A stretch of 64,000 bases of DNA from Pedobacter kyonggii. Lineage in GTDB: Bacteria > Bacteroidota > Bacteroidia > Sphingobacteriales > Sphingobacteriaceae. Of the stretch, positions 22,850 through 30,264 are shown one piece after another. The stretch lies in assembly GCF_004310665.1 (NCBI RefSeq), contig NZ_SIXF01000001.1, positions 496,001 to 560,000 on the forward strand, given 5' to 3'. Below the pieces are notes generated by a model. That model was given only the letters and a program-made list of their open reading frames with translations, made no database searches and was not told the DNA's origin. Within the stretch, counting starts at the first letter, position 1, and every line of letters starts with the position of its first letter. The position numbers and the translations under genes were made by a program.

Positions 22850-23811
22850 TATCTTAAATGTTGGGTAATTTCTTTTATGCTTTCGGCAACCGGCTTAAAG
22901 GTAATGCCTGTTTCCGTTTTTATTTTACTGTTATTGTAATAACTTAAGGTTAAACTGCTCTTCGCTGCATCTTTAGTGATGGAAGGCTGTTTACCAGTGA
23001 ATATAGATGCAAATTTTAGTGCCCTCCAGGCTATTCCGAGCATCCATGATTTTGCTTCTCTTTTTGGTGTTTTAACACCAAAACCCTGTGCAATTTCGCT
23101 GAACAGATCTTTATAATGATAATCATCGGCAGAAATGATATACCGTTGTCCCGAAACTTCCGCATCCATTAACAGGATCATCGCTTTGGCTACATCTTCA
23201 ACATCTACAAAACCAGAAGCACCATCGGTGTAAAACGGGAAACCACCCCTAACCACTTTAAAAATTGCTCCGCTTCCCTCAAATCCAGCATTTTTACCGA
23301 TAATTACCGATGGGTTGACAATAATAGCGTCTAAACCTTCAGTGATGCCCCGCCAAACCTCCATCTCACCCTCGTATTTCGATAAACCATAGGCATGTGC
23401 TTTGGCATCATATTCCCAAAAGTCTTTTTCAGTAATTTTATTGCCCTTTTTAGCATTTCCTAACGCAGCAACTGAGCTTACATGCAATAAACGGCAATTA
23501 TTTTCGGCACAAAGGTTTACAATGTTCGAGGTTCCTTCTATGTTTACGTGAAAAAGTTGTTTTTTATCTTTTGGGTTGAAGGACACAAAAGCTGCGCAAT
23601 GGTAAACTTTGGTAATCCCGAAAAAGGCATCTTCCAGAGCTGATGGCTCATTAATATCAGCCTCAAACCATTCAATGAGTGGAATATTCTTGATTTGTGA
23701 AGGGATTTTAGATTTCTCTCGCCTCAAGGCCCGAACAGCTAATCCCTTATCGGTTAACTGCTTAATTAATTCAGATCCTAAAAATCCAGTTCCTCCGGTT
23801 ACCAGTATCAT
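22849..23811 (-). CDS. NAD-dependent epimerase/dehydratase (extended SDR)
   Basis: The 320-aa protein is an extended short-chain dehydrogenase: nucleotide-binding ILVTGGTGFLGSELIKQL at residues 2-19, LLHVSSVAALG and the YxxxK pair in AYGLSKYEGEMEVW. The layout and later part (FYTDGASGFVDVEDVAKAMI) resemble dihydroflavonol reductase or 3-beta-HSD-like enzymes, so the true substrate is unknown. Its stop overlaps the start of the phosphatase-ACT gene by 1 nt, giving a translationally coupled pair. It is divergent from the ureohydrolase-like gene, with a TATTTTTG box at 23848-23855 on the reverse strand as a possible promoter. Confidence 0.88.
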   Translation of the reverse strand: MILVTGGTGFLGSELIKQLTDKGLAVRALRREKSKIPSQIKNIPLIEWFEADINEPSALEDAFFGITKVYHCAAFVSFNPKDKKQLFHVNIEGTSNIVNLCAENNCRLLHVSSVAALGNAKKGNKITEKDFWEYDAKAHAYGLSKYEGEMEVWRGITEGLDAIIVNPSVIIGKNAGFEGSGAIFKVVRGGFPFYTDGASGFVDVEDVAKAMILLMDAEVSGQRYIISADDYHYKDLFSEIAQGFGVKTPKREAKSWMLGIAWRALKFASIFTGKQPSITKDAAKSSLTLSYYNNSKIKTETGITFKPVAESIKEITQHLR

Positions 23812-23882
23812 TTTATTTTTTTCGAGCTATATGTGGAAATACGCATTCAAAAATAGATATTTGAGCCGAGAGTTTTAAATAT

Positions 23883-25064
23883 ATGTCATTAACGGATTTC
23901 TTTTCCCCTATAAACCCAGATAGTTTTACACCTAAGCAAGGATTTTTTACAAGTCAGCTGGGGTTAAAAGCGCAAATTTACACCGAATCGTTCCCCGATT
24001 TTGAGGAGCATACCTATGATTTGGCAATTTTTGGGGTACTTGATGGAAGAGGCGCCGTTAATAATGAAGGTTCTGCCCTGGCACCGGATTATTTTAGAGA
24101 GAAATTTTATAAACTCAACGAAGGTGCTTTTAATAGCAGGATTGTCGATTTAGGCAATATTAAACACGGCGCAACCATTGCCGATACTTACATTGCGATC
24201 AAGATGGTGGTTTCGGAGCTGATTAAAAAAGACATTATTCCAGTCATTATTGGTGGCGGCCAAGATTTAACCTATGGCCAGTACCTGGGTTATGAAGATT
24301 TAGAGCAAAAAGTAGATCTGGTGGTTATTGATAACCAATTTGACATTGGCGATGATGACAATGAAGGAATTGCTACCCGATCGGACTGTTACCTAAACAA
24401 AATTTTTCTTCACCAGCCCAATTACCTTTTCAATTTCAGCAATGTGGGTTATCAAACTTATTTTGTAAACCAGGAGAGTTTAAGTGTGATGGATAAATTA
24501 TACTTTGATGTACACCGTTTAGGTGAATTTGCTCAGGACATTTCCTTAACAGAGCCCATTATCCGTAATGCAAATATGATTAGCTTTGACATGGGCGCTA
24601 TCCGTTCTGCAGATGCCGCAGCAAATGCGAATACCACGCCAAATGGTTTTGATGGCGAAGAAGCCTGTCGAATTGCCCGTTATGCTGGCATGAATGATAA
24701 GTTGACCTCAATTGGCTTTTACGAGTTTAATCCAGCCTACGATAACAACGGCCAAACGGCCTTCTTACTTGCTCAAATGGTATGGTATTTTGTGGATGGA
24801 TTTTACGCCCGTAAAAAGGATTTCCCGCTTACACCTAAATCGCAGTTTATGATCTATCGAACCAGTTTAAAAGATGGTTCGGGAGAAATGATGTTTGTAA
24901 AAAGCAAAAAATCAGACCGCTGGTGGATGCAGGTCCCTTACCCTTCAGGGCAATCCAAAAATGAGCGCTACCATCTTGTGCCTTGCAGATATGATGATTA
25001 CCAGACTGCTGTTAATGGCGAAATGCCTGATTTATGGTGGAGAACCTACCAAAAACTAAACTAA
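23883..25064 (+). CDS. Ureohydrolase-fold protein (formimidoylglutamase/arginase-like), altered metal site
   Basis: The 393-aa protein has the arginase/agmatinase/HutG fold: VIIGGGQDLTYGQY (121-134), LVVIDNQFDIGDDD (146-159) and MISFDMGAIRSADAA (232-246). In active enzymes these motifs are GGDHS, DxHxD and SFDxDxxDP, which bind two manganese ions. Here the first His is Gln127, the middle His is Gln152 and the second Asp of SFDxD is Gly238, so three of six ligands are changed. Enzyme activity by the usual dinuclear mechanism is doubtful. No histidine- or arginine-degradation gene is nearby. Automated labels such as formimidoylglutamase should be treated with care. Confidence 0.75.
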   Translation: MSLTDFFSPINPDSFTPKQGFFTSQLGLKAQIYTESFPDFEEHTYDLAIFGVLDGRGAVNNEGSALAPDYFREKFYKLNEGAFNSRIVDLGNIKHGATIADTYIAIKMVVSELIKKDIIPVIIGGGQDLTYGQYLGYEDLEQKVDLVVIDNQFDIGDDDNEGIATRSDCYLNKIFLHQPNYLFNFSNVGYQTYFVNQESLSVMDKLYFDVHRLGEFAQDISLTEPIIRNANMISFDMGAIRSADAAANANTTPNGFDGEEACRIARYAGMNDKLTSIGFYEFNPAYDNNGQTAFLLAQMVWYFVDGFYARKKDFPLTPKSQFMIYRTSLKDGSGEMMFVKSKKSDRWWMQVPYPSGQSKNERYHLVPCRYDDYQTAVNGEMPDLWWRTYQKLN

Positions 25065-25186
25065 ACTTATGTAAGTTCAAAGTTTATATCTTACTTTTTG
25101 CTGGAAATCGATAAAATAAAAGTCTACCCTATGAACAGTCTATCATAATTTTACACAGCTATTTACGTTTTAGCGGTACAGATTTC

Positions 25187-25194
25187 TATATTTG
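25187..25194 (+). promoter_or_regulatory. -7 promoter box upstream of the TlpA/DUF4369 gene
   Basis: TATATTTG fits TAnnTTTG, about 105 nt upstream of the start at 25299. The -33 box is not clear. The rest of the 234-nt gap shows nothing else. Confidence 0.45.
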
Positions 25195-25298
25195 AACAGG
25201 ATTAAACTAACCTCATGAAACCATCATGATTTTCGTGACCACAAAGTAAAATCAACAAATCATGATAGCTTCATCACCAATGAAAAAATATTATACAG

Positions 25299-26453
25299 AT
25301 GAAAAAAATATTATTATCTGCAATGGCGCTATTGCCCCTTGCAGCTTTGGCACAAAAGCCATTTACAATTAGTGGCGACATAAAAGGATTGAAAACCGGA
25401 GATAAGGTTTATCTGATCTATCAAGGTGACGGCAAAAATGTCACCGATTCTACAACAGTGACAAATGGTACTTTTGCATTTAAAGGAACATTGTTGAGCC
25501 CTGCGCAAGGAAGTCTTTTCTTAAACAAAAACCCTTACGTAAACCGCCCGGCACAAGGTGAGAAATTAGATGCTTTATCTCTATATGTAGAGCCAGGAAA
25601 TATAAAGCTAGCCGCAGCAGATTCTTTAAAGAAAGCAACAATCACCGGCTCACCAGTTAATGACGATGCAAAGAAATTAAAAGCATTAACTAAACCTGTA
25701 GCAGACAAACTTGCTGCAATTAATGCTGAATATGCAGGCTATACACCCGAGCAAAAACAAGATAAAGCGGTTATGGGCGCTTTAGGTGCCCGTTATGAAA
25801 AAGAAGCTGCTGGAATGGCTCCATTATTATTACAGTATGCAAACGGCAATCCAAAATCTTTTATCAGCTTAAGCGCAATTAGCCAATTGGCCGCAGATCC
25901 TGAACAGGCAACAGCAGCAGAAAAAGCTTTTGTTGGATTATCGCCAGATTTGAAGGCAACTACGACAGGTAAAAAAATTGCTCAAATATTCGACGCTGGA
26001 AGGAAAACCGCTGTAGGTGCCATGGCTATGGACTTTACACAAGTTGATACTGCAGGTAAACCTGTTAAATTATCTGATTTTAAAGGTAAATATGTTCTGG
26101 TAGATTTTTGGGCATCATGGTGTGGCCCATGCCGTCAGGAAAACCCAAATGTAGTAGTGGCTTACAACAAATTTAAAGATAAAGGCTTTACTGTTTTGGG
26201 TGTTTCTTTAGATGGAGGAAATACCAGAACAACTAAAGCTGCGTGGCAAAAAGCCATCGAAGCCGACAAGTTAACCTGGACACATGTATCAGACTTAAAC
26301 GGCTGGAGCAATGAAGTGGCCCAAATGTATGGCATCCAATCTATCCCGGCTAATTTCTTAATTGATCCAACAGGCAAAATTATTGCAAAAGGCTTAAGAG
26401 AACAGGCTTTACAAGATAAACTTCAAGAATTATTAGGAAGCAAATCGAAATAA
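25299..26453 (+). CDS. TlpA-family thioredoxin with N-terminal DUF4369 domain
   Basis: The 384-aa exported protein has a signal peptide (KKILLSAMALLPLAALAQ), a DUF4369 beta domain (PFTISGDIKGLKTGDKVYLI, about residues 21-125), a helical linker, and a C-terminal AhpC/TSA-thioredoxin domain with the active site WASWCGPCRQE (about residue 271-281) and the cis-Pro in IQSIPANFLID. It is expected to reduce or exchange disulfides in the periplasm; the partner is unknown. The architecture is very common in Bacteroidota. It is a single-gene unit with a strong terminator shared with the convergent SMI1 gene. Confidence 0.92.
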   Translation: MKKILLSAMALLPLAALAQKPFTISGDIKGLKTGDKVYLIYQGDGKNVTDSTTVTNGTFAFKGTLLSPAQGSLFLNKNPYVNRPAQGEKLDALSLYVEPGNIKLAAADSLKKATITGSPVNDDAKKLKALTKPVADKLAAINAEYAGYTPEQKQDKAVMGALGARYEKEAAGMAPLLLQYANGNPKSFISLSAISQLAADPEQATAAEKAFVGLSPDLKATTTGKKIAQIFDAGRKTAVGAMAMDFTQVDTAGKPVKLSDFKGKYVLVDFWASWCGPCRQENPNVVVAYNKFKDKGFTVLGVSLDGGNTRTTKAAWQKAIEADKLTWTHVSDLNGWSNEVAQMYGIQSIPANFLIDPTGKIIAKGLREQALQDKLQELLGSKSK

Positions 26454-26467
26454 AAAAGTATTCAAAA

Positions 26468-26503
26468 CAAAGAAAGCCCCAATCGATATTGGGGCTTTCT
26501 TTG
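26468..26503. terminator. Bidirectional terminator between TlpA gene and SMI1 gene
   Basis: CAAAGAAAGCCCCAAT and its perfect complement form a 16-bp stem around CGAT, with a GC core and T/A-rich flanks usable from both strands. Confidence 0.85.
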
Positions 26504-26519
26504 TTTATACGAAAACGTA

Positions 26520-27026
26520 TTATGCAGATTTTAAGAAATCCAATACGTTAATGAAATAGTTTTCAAGTCCTTCGTAAGGATCTTCTCCTGGAATCCATGA
26601 TGCGAATTTCCAGTATTCCCAATCGGCATTTTCGATTACCGGTGGGATTAAAAGAAAATATTGTTCTTCAGTTAAGCCACCGATTACAATACTTCGAGCC
26701 AGTTTAATGGCCACCTCTAGCAATTCTATATGCTCAGTCCAGATTTCGATGAGCTGTGCGTCAACATCTTTTAGAAATGCCACATCGCTTATTTTGGAGA
26801 ACGATGGATCAACGTTTTCGTTTGGTGTAGTAAATCCATTGGTAATCAACAGGAGTTCTTTATAATCAGCTGGGAACGCTATTCCCAATCTTGCTTCAGC
26901 TTCCTGTATTTCAGCTAATGTGGCAGGTTGATTACCTAGCCATTTTGTTTCGATCTGTTTGGTTGTAAAACTAAACTCTCCTTGTTTAATTGCGGTTTCG
27001 GAAATCTTTTTGAGTACTTTTTTCAA
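26520..27026 (-). CDS. SMI1/KNR4 (SUKH) domain protein
   Basis: The 168-aa soluble protein has the SMI1/KNR4 pattern: WLGNQPATLAEIQEAEARLG (about residues 29-48) then FPADYKELLLITNGF (51-65) and a later segment YEGLENYFINVLDF. SUKH proteins are often immunity proteins in polymorphic toxin loci, but many single copies have housekeeping or unknown roles. There is no toxin, VgrG or Rhs gene near; it follows purD after only 11 nt on the same strand and is likely co-transcribed with it. Confidence 0.85.
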   Translation of the reverse strand: MKKVLKKISETAIKQGEFSFTTKQIETKWLGNQPATLAEIQEAEARLGIAFPADYKELLLITNGFTTPNENVDPSFSKISDVAFLKDVDAQLIEIWTEHIELLEVAIKLARSIVIGGLTEEQYFLLIPPVIENADWEYWKFASWIPGEDPYEGLENYFINVLDFLKSA

Positions 27027-27037
27027 CTTATATTCTT

Positions 27038-28309
27038 TTAAATTAAGTCAAAACCAATATCTTCTCTGAAATATTTGCCATCGAAATAAATTCTGCCGGC
27101 ATCAGCAGTTGCCGATTGTAAAGCAGTAAACAAATCTTTTTGCAAACTGGTAATGGCAATTACCCTACCTCCATTTGTTTTCACTACATCATTTTCTAAC
27201 AATGTTCCGGCATGGAATGCATTAGAATGACGTAGGTTTTCAATTCCAGTAATGGCTTTACCCTTCAGATAATCGCCTGGGTAACCACCTGCCACAATCA
27301 TTACAGTAGCAGCTGTTTGCTCAGAAATAACCAAACTCACCTGGTTTAATTGTTTGTTGGCAGTAGCTAAAAACAGTTCTACCAAGTCGTTTTCAACTCT
27401 AGGGATCACACTCTCTGTTTCAGGATCGCCCATACGTGCATTGTATTCGATTACAAATGGCTCTTCTCCTACTTTAATCAGTCCGAAAAAGATGAAACCT
27501 GTATAATCGATATTATCTTTCTTTAAACCATCAACCGTTGGCTTAATAATCCGCTCTTCTACTTTAGCCAAAAATTCTGGCGTGGCAAAAGGAACCGGCG
27601 AAACTGAGCCCATACCACCAGTATTTAAACCGGTATCGCCCTGACCAATCCGTTTATAATCTTTAGCTGAAGGCAGTGTGATATAATTTTCACCATCAGT
27701 TAAAATAAATACCGAAAGTTCTATTCCGCTTAAAAATTCTTCAATTACGACTGTTGCTCCAGCTGCACCAAATTTACCGCCAAGCATCAGTTTTAATTCT
27801 TCCTGAGCCTCAATGGTTTCGGTACAGATTAACACACCTTTACCTGCTGCCAAACCATCGGCCTTTAAAACAACCGGTAAAGCATGGTTTTGCAGATAAG
27901 CCAAGCCATCTTCCAAAGTTTCGGGCGTGAATGATTTTGAAGCCGCAGTTGGAATACCATGGCGCTCCATAAACTGCTTAGAGAAATCTTTGCTTCCTTC
28001 TAGAATAGCTCCCTCTTTTTTAGGTCCGATAACTGGAATGTGCGCAATGGTTTTATCGGCAAGGAAAAAATCGTGAATACCATTTACCAAAGGTTCTTCC
28101 GGACCTACTACAACGAGTTCGATGTTTTCGGTAAGCACTACTTTTTTAATGGCATCAAAATCGTTTACATTGATGTTGATGTTTGTACCATAAGCTCCTG
28201 TACCACCGTTACCTGGAGCAATAATTAGTTTATCGCAGTGCGAAGACTGGCTCATTTTCCAAGCGAATGCGCTTTCTCTGCCGCCTGACCCTAAAAGTAA
28301 GATATTCAT
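27038..28309 (-). CDS. purD: Phosphoribosylamine--glycine ligase (GAR synthetase)
   Basis: PurD makes glycinamide ribonucleotide in the second step of purine synthesis. The 423-aa enzyme begins MNILLLGSGGRESAFAWKM, has the ATP-grasp region VVLKADGLAAGKGVLICT, EEFLSGIELSVFILTDGENY, the purine-specific PSAKDYKRIGQGDTGLNTGG and the metal-binding FVIEYNARMGDPETE. Length is normal. It is isolated from other pur genes, sitting upstream of the SMI1 gene (11 nt) and downstream of the dienoyl-CoA-reductase-like SDR (65 nt). Confidence 0.97.
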   Translation of the reverse strand: MNILLLGSGGRESAFAWKMSQSSHCDKLIIAPGNGGTGAYGTNININVNDFDAIKKVVLTENIELVVVGPEEPLVNGIHDFFLADKTIAHIPVIGPKKEGAILEGSKDFSKQFMERHGIPTAASKSFTPETLEDGLAYLQNHALPVVLKADGLAAGKGVLICTETIEAQEELKLMLGGKFGAAGATVVIEEFLSGIELSVFILTDGENYITLPSAKDYKRIGQGDTGLNTGGMGSVSPVPFATPEFLAKVEERIIKPTVDGLKKDNIDYTGFIFFGLIKVGEEPFVIEYNARMGDPETESVIPRVENDLVELFLATANKQLNQVSLVISEQTAATVMIVAGGYPGDYLKGKAITGIENLRHSNAFHAGTLLENDVVKTNGGRVIAITSLQKDLFTALQSATADAGRIYFDGKYFREDIGFDLI

Positions 28310-28374
28310 ATCGGCAAAGATAATATTTTAGTAACAAGTAGCGAGTATCAAGTAATAAGACTTGTCTTCAAATA

Positions 28375-29256
28375 CTAGCTTCCTTTTGCACTTCTTGTCA
28401 TTTGTTCAAGCATATCCCACATTTCGTTCGGGATTGCCTCTAAGCCATTCATCTGACCTGCGCCCTGCAACCATTCACCGCCATCAATCGTAATTACTTC
28501 ACCATTAATGTATCCGGAGAAATCGCTCACTAAAAATGCGGCTAAATTAGCCAATTCCTGATGGTCCCCTACTCTTTTTAACGGCACACGGTTTTTAAAA
28601 TCGAATTTTTTAGCTAAATCGCCGGGCAATAAACGCTCCCAGGCACCTTTAGTTGGAAACGGACCTGGAGCAATTGCATTGGTACGAATACCATATTTAC
28701 CCCATTCTACGGCTAAAGATCTGGTTAGTGCTAAAACACCACCTTTTGCACAAGCCGAAGGCACAACATAGGCTGAGCCTGTAAAAGCGTAAGTGGTAAT
28801 TATATTTAAAACTGTTGCAGCTTGCTTTTCCTTAATCCAATGTTTACCAAAGGTAAGTGTACAGTTAACTGTTCCTTTTAAAACGATATCGATAATGGAT
28901 GAAAATGCATTGGCCGATAACCTTTCGGTTGGAGAGATGAAATTACCCGCAGCATTATTCAATAATATATCAACTGAGCCAAATTTTTCTAAAGTTTTGG
29001 CCAATACATTTTCTACCTGTGCTACTTCTCTAACATCACAGGCAACTGCCAATACTTTGCCGCCTGTTTTTTCTTCCATTTCATCGGCAGTTTTTTGTAG
29101 TACATCCTGTTTTCTGCTTGTAATTACGAGGTTGGCTCCTAATTTCAAGAAATATACGCCCATTGCTTTACCCAAGCCCGTTCCGCCACCTGTAATTACA
29201 ATGGTTTTTCCTTTTAAAGCGTCTTCTCTGAGCATTGGTGCGTTATAACTGAACAT
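28375..29256 (-). CDS. SDR oxidoreductase of the 2,4-dienoyl-CoA reductase type
   Basis: The 293-aa classical SDR has the NADP-binding IVITGGGTGLGKAMGVYFLK (residues 19-38), LLNNAAGNFISPTERLS and VEWGKYGIRTNAIAPGPF. The usual catalytic YxxxK is replaced by a SACAK pattern, as in the 2,4-dienoyl-CoA reductase branch (DECR), where Tyr is absent from that position. Together with the neighbouring crotonase gene and the acyl-CoA dehydrogenase at 3 kb this points to degradation of unsaturated fatty acids. Substrate remains an inference. The upstream gap of 149 nt holds the 32-nt repeat at 29300-29331. Confidence 0.85.
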   Translation of the reverse strand: MFSYNAPMLREDALKGKTIVITGGGTGLGKAMGVYFLKLGANLVITSRKQDVLQKTADEMEEKTGGKVLAVACDVREVAQVENVLAKTLEKFGSVDILLNNAAGNFISPTERLSANAFSSIIDIVLKGTVNCTLTFGKHWIKEKQAATVLNIITTYAFTGSAYVVPSACAKGGVLALTRSLAVEWGKYGIRTNAIAPGPFPTKGAWERLLPGDLAKKFDFKNRVPLKRVGDHQELANLAAFLVSDFSGYINGEVITIDGGEWLQGAGQMNGLEAIPNEMWDMLEQMTRSAKGS

Positions 29257-29299
29257 AGCGGTGGTTGGTTATTAAGTTAATTATTAGATTGTTGGGAAT

Positions 29300-29331
29300 G
29301 GTTAATCGGTTAATTATTTAAACTGGTTAAC
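29300..29331 (+). repeat. 32-nt dispersed repeat, copy 1
   Basis: The 32 bases GGTTAATCGGTTAAT... to CTGGTTAAC occur as the reverse complement at 42899-42930 with one mismatch. Both copies lie in intergenic DNA and both are followed or preceded by related GTTAAC/AACTGTT words. Confidence 0.8.
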
Positions 29332-29374
29332 TGTTTAGCTTGGATAATCGCTCAGTTGTTTGAACCGAGTAATC

Positions 29375-29407
29375 GACTCCAAACGCCCTGCGCCGAACTC
29401 CAAACTT
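29375..29407 (-). repeat. AGTTTGGAGTT-family repeat
   Basis: Two ACTCCAAAC words, GACTCCAAACG and GAACTCCAAACTTA, flank a CCCTGCGCC centre just upstream of the crotonase gene's end. They belong to the family seen at 2923-2969, 6186-6226 and 44297-44394. Confidence 0.45.
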
Positions 29408-30167
29408 ATTTTCTCTGCAGATTAGCTAAAATCGTTTTTATAATATGGCGCGTTGCCGGCGACCACCATTGTGCTAACATTTTTTCTAACGTAGCAGATT
29501 GATCTGCAGTTACCGCAGCAATTAATTCCTCGCGGATATTTAATTTGCTTTGCGACCAGGTGTTACTTTCGAGTTCCATGTATTTCTTGATCTTACGCTC
29601 GGCAGCCGTTAACAAACTTTCATTCCTCACCAGTTCATCAACCAAACCAACCTTCAAAGCTTCTTCTGGGCTATAAAGCTTACCTGAAAGCAAACTACGA
29701 CTGGCTTCTGCCTTACCTAACCAAAACGCATACAATTGAAAAATACTATTTGGCACAATAATACCTACTGGCACCTCATTTAGTCCGATAATGTATTGCC
29801 CTTCTGCCATTACCCGGTAATCGCAGGCTAATGCCATTACGCATCCGCCGGCCGGGCTATGACCACTAATTGCAGCTACCATTGGTTTTTTAAACGCAAC
29901 CATGTTGGCAGTAAAACCCAAAAACAACTGCCAGAAAGATTTAGCCTCTTCTTCGTTGTACTTATAAAGTTCTACCAAATCCAATCCAGCAGAAAAGAAA
30001 GGTGCTGTACCAGTTAAAATTACACCGCCAATGTTATCATCGGCGGTAATATTTTTAAGCATATCGTCAAGATCGGTAATCAACTCGCGGTTTAAGGCAT
30101 TCGATTTACCTCTATCTAATGTAATGGTTGCCAGGCGATCTTTAACACTTACTTTTATTGTATTCAT
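29406..30167 (-). CDS. Enoyl-CoA hydratase/isomerase family protein
   Basis: The 253-aa protein is a crotonase: IKVSVKDRLATITLDRGKSN at the start, GVILTGTAPFFSAGLDLVEL (oxyanion hole region), AISGHSPAGGCVMALACDYR (about residues 103-122) and VGIIVPNSIFQLY. The two catalytic Glu of classical enoyl-CoA hydratase are not clearly present (the loop reads LNEVPVGIIVP), so the reaction could be an isomerisation such as dodecenoyl-CoA delta-isomerase. It is on the same strand as the dienoyl-CoA-reductase-like gene 149 nt downstream, fitting a role in unsaturated fatty acid breakdown. Confidence 0.85.
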   Translation of the reverse strand: MNTIKVSVKDRLATITLDRGKSNALNRELITDLDDMLKNITADDNIGGVILTGTAPFFSAGLDLVELYKYNEEEAKSFWQLFLGFTANMVAFKKPMVAAISGHSPAGGCVMALACDYRVMAEGQYIIGLNEVPVGIIVPNSIFQLYAFWLGKAEASRSLLSGKLYSPEEALKVGLVDELVRNESLLTAAERKIKKYMELESNTWSQSKLNIREELIAAVTADQSATLEKMLAQWWSPATRHIIKTILANLQRK

Positions 30168-30264
30168 ATTTAAATAGTATCAAGATTTAAGAATCTAGTA
30201 TCAAGACAAATACACCATAGCATAAACTATGCATGCATACTAATTCAAATTTATCTATTTTTCT

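Noticed and set aside
23883..25064. Histidine-utilisation gene hutG
   Set aside because: Three metal ligands are altered and no other hut gene is in the window, so the symbol is not given.
26520..27026. Toxin-immunity locus suggested by the SMI1 domain
   Set aside because: No toxin, Rhs, VgrG or secretion gene is near; the gene is attached to purD.
28793..29248. 151-codon frame on the plus strand
   Set aside because: Antisense to the dienoyl-CoA-reductase-like SDR gene, whose motifs are complete; translation looks like a shadow frame.
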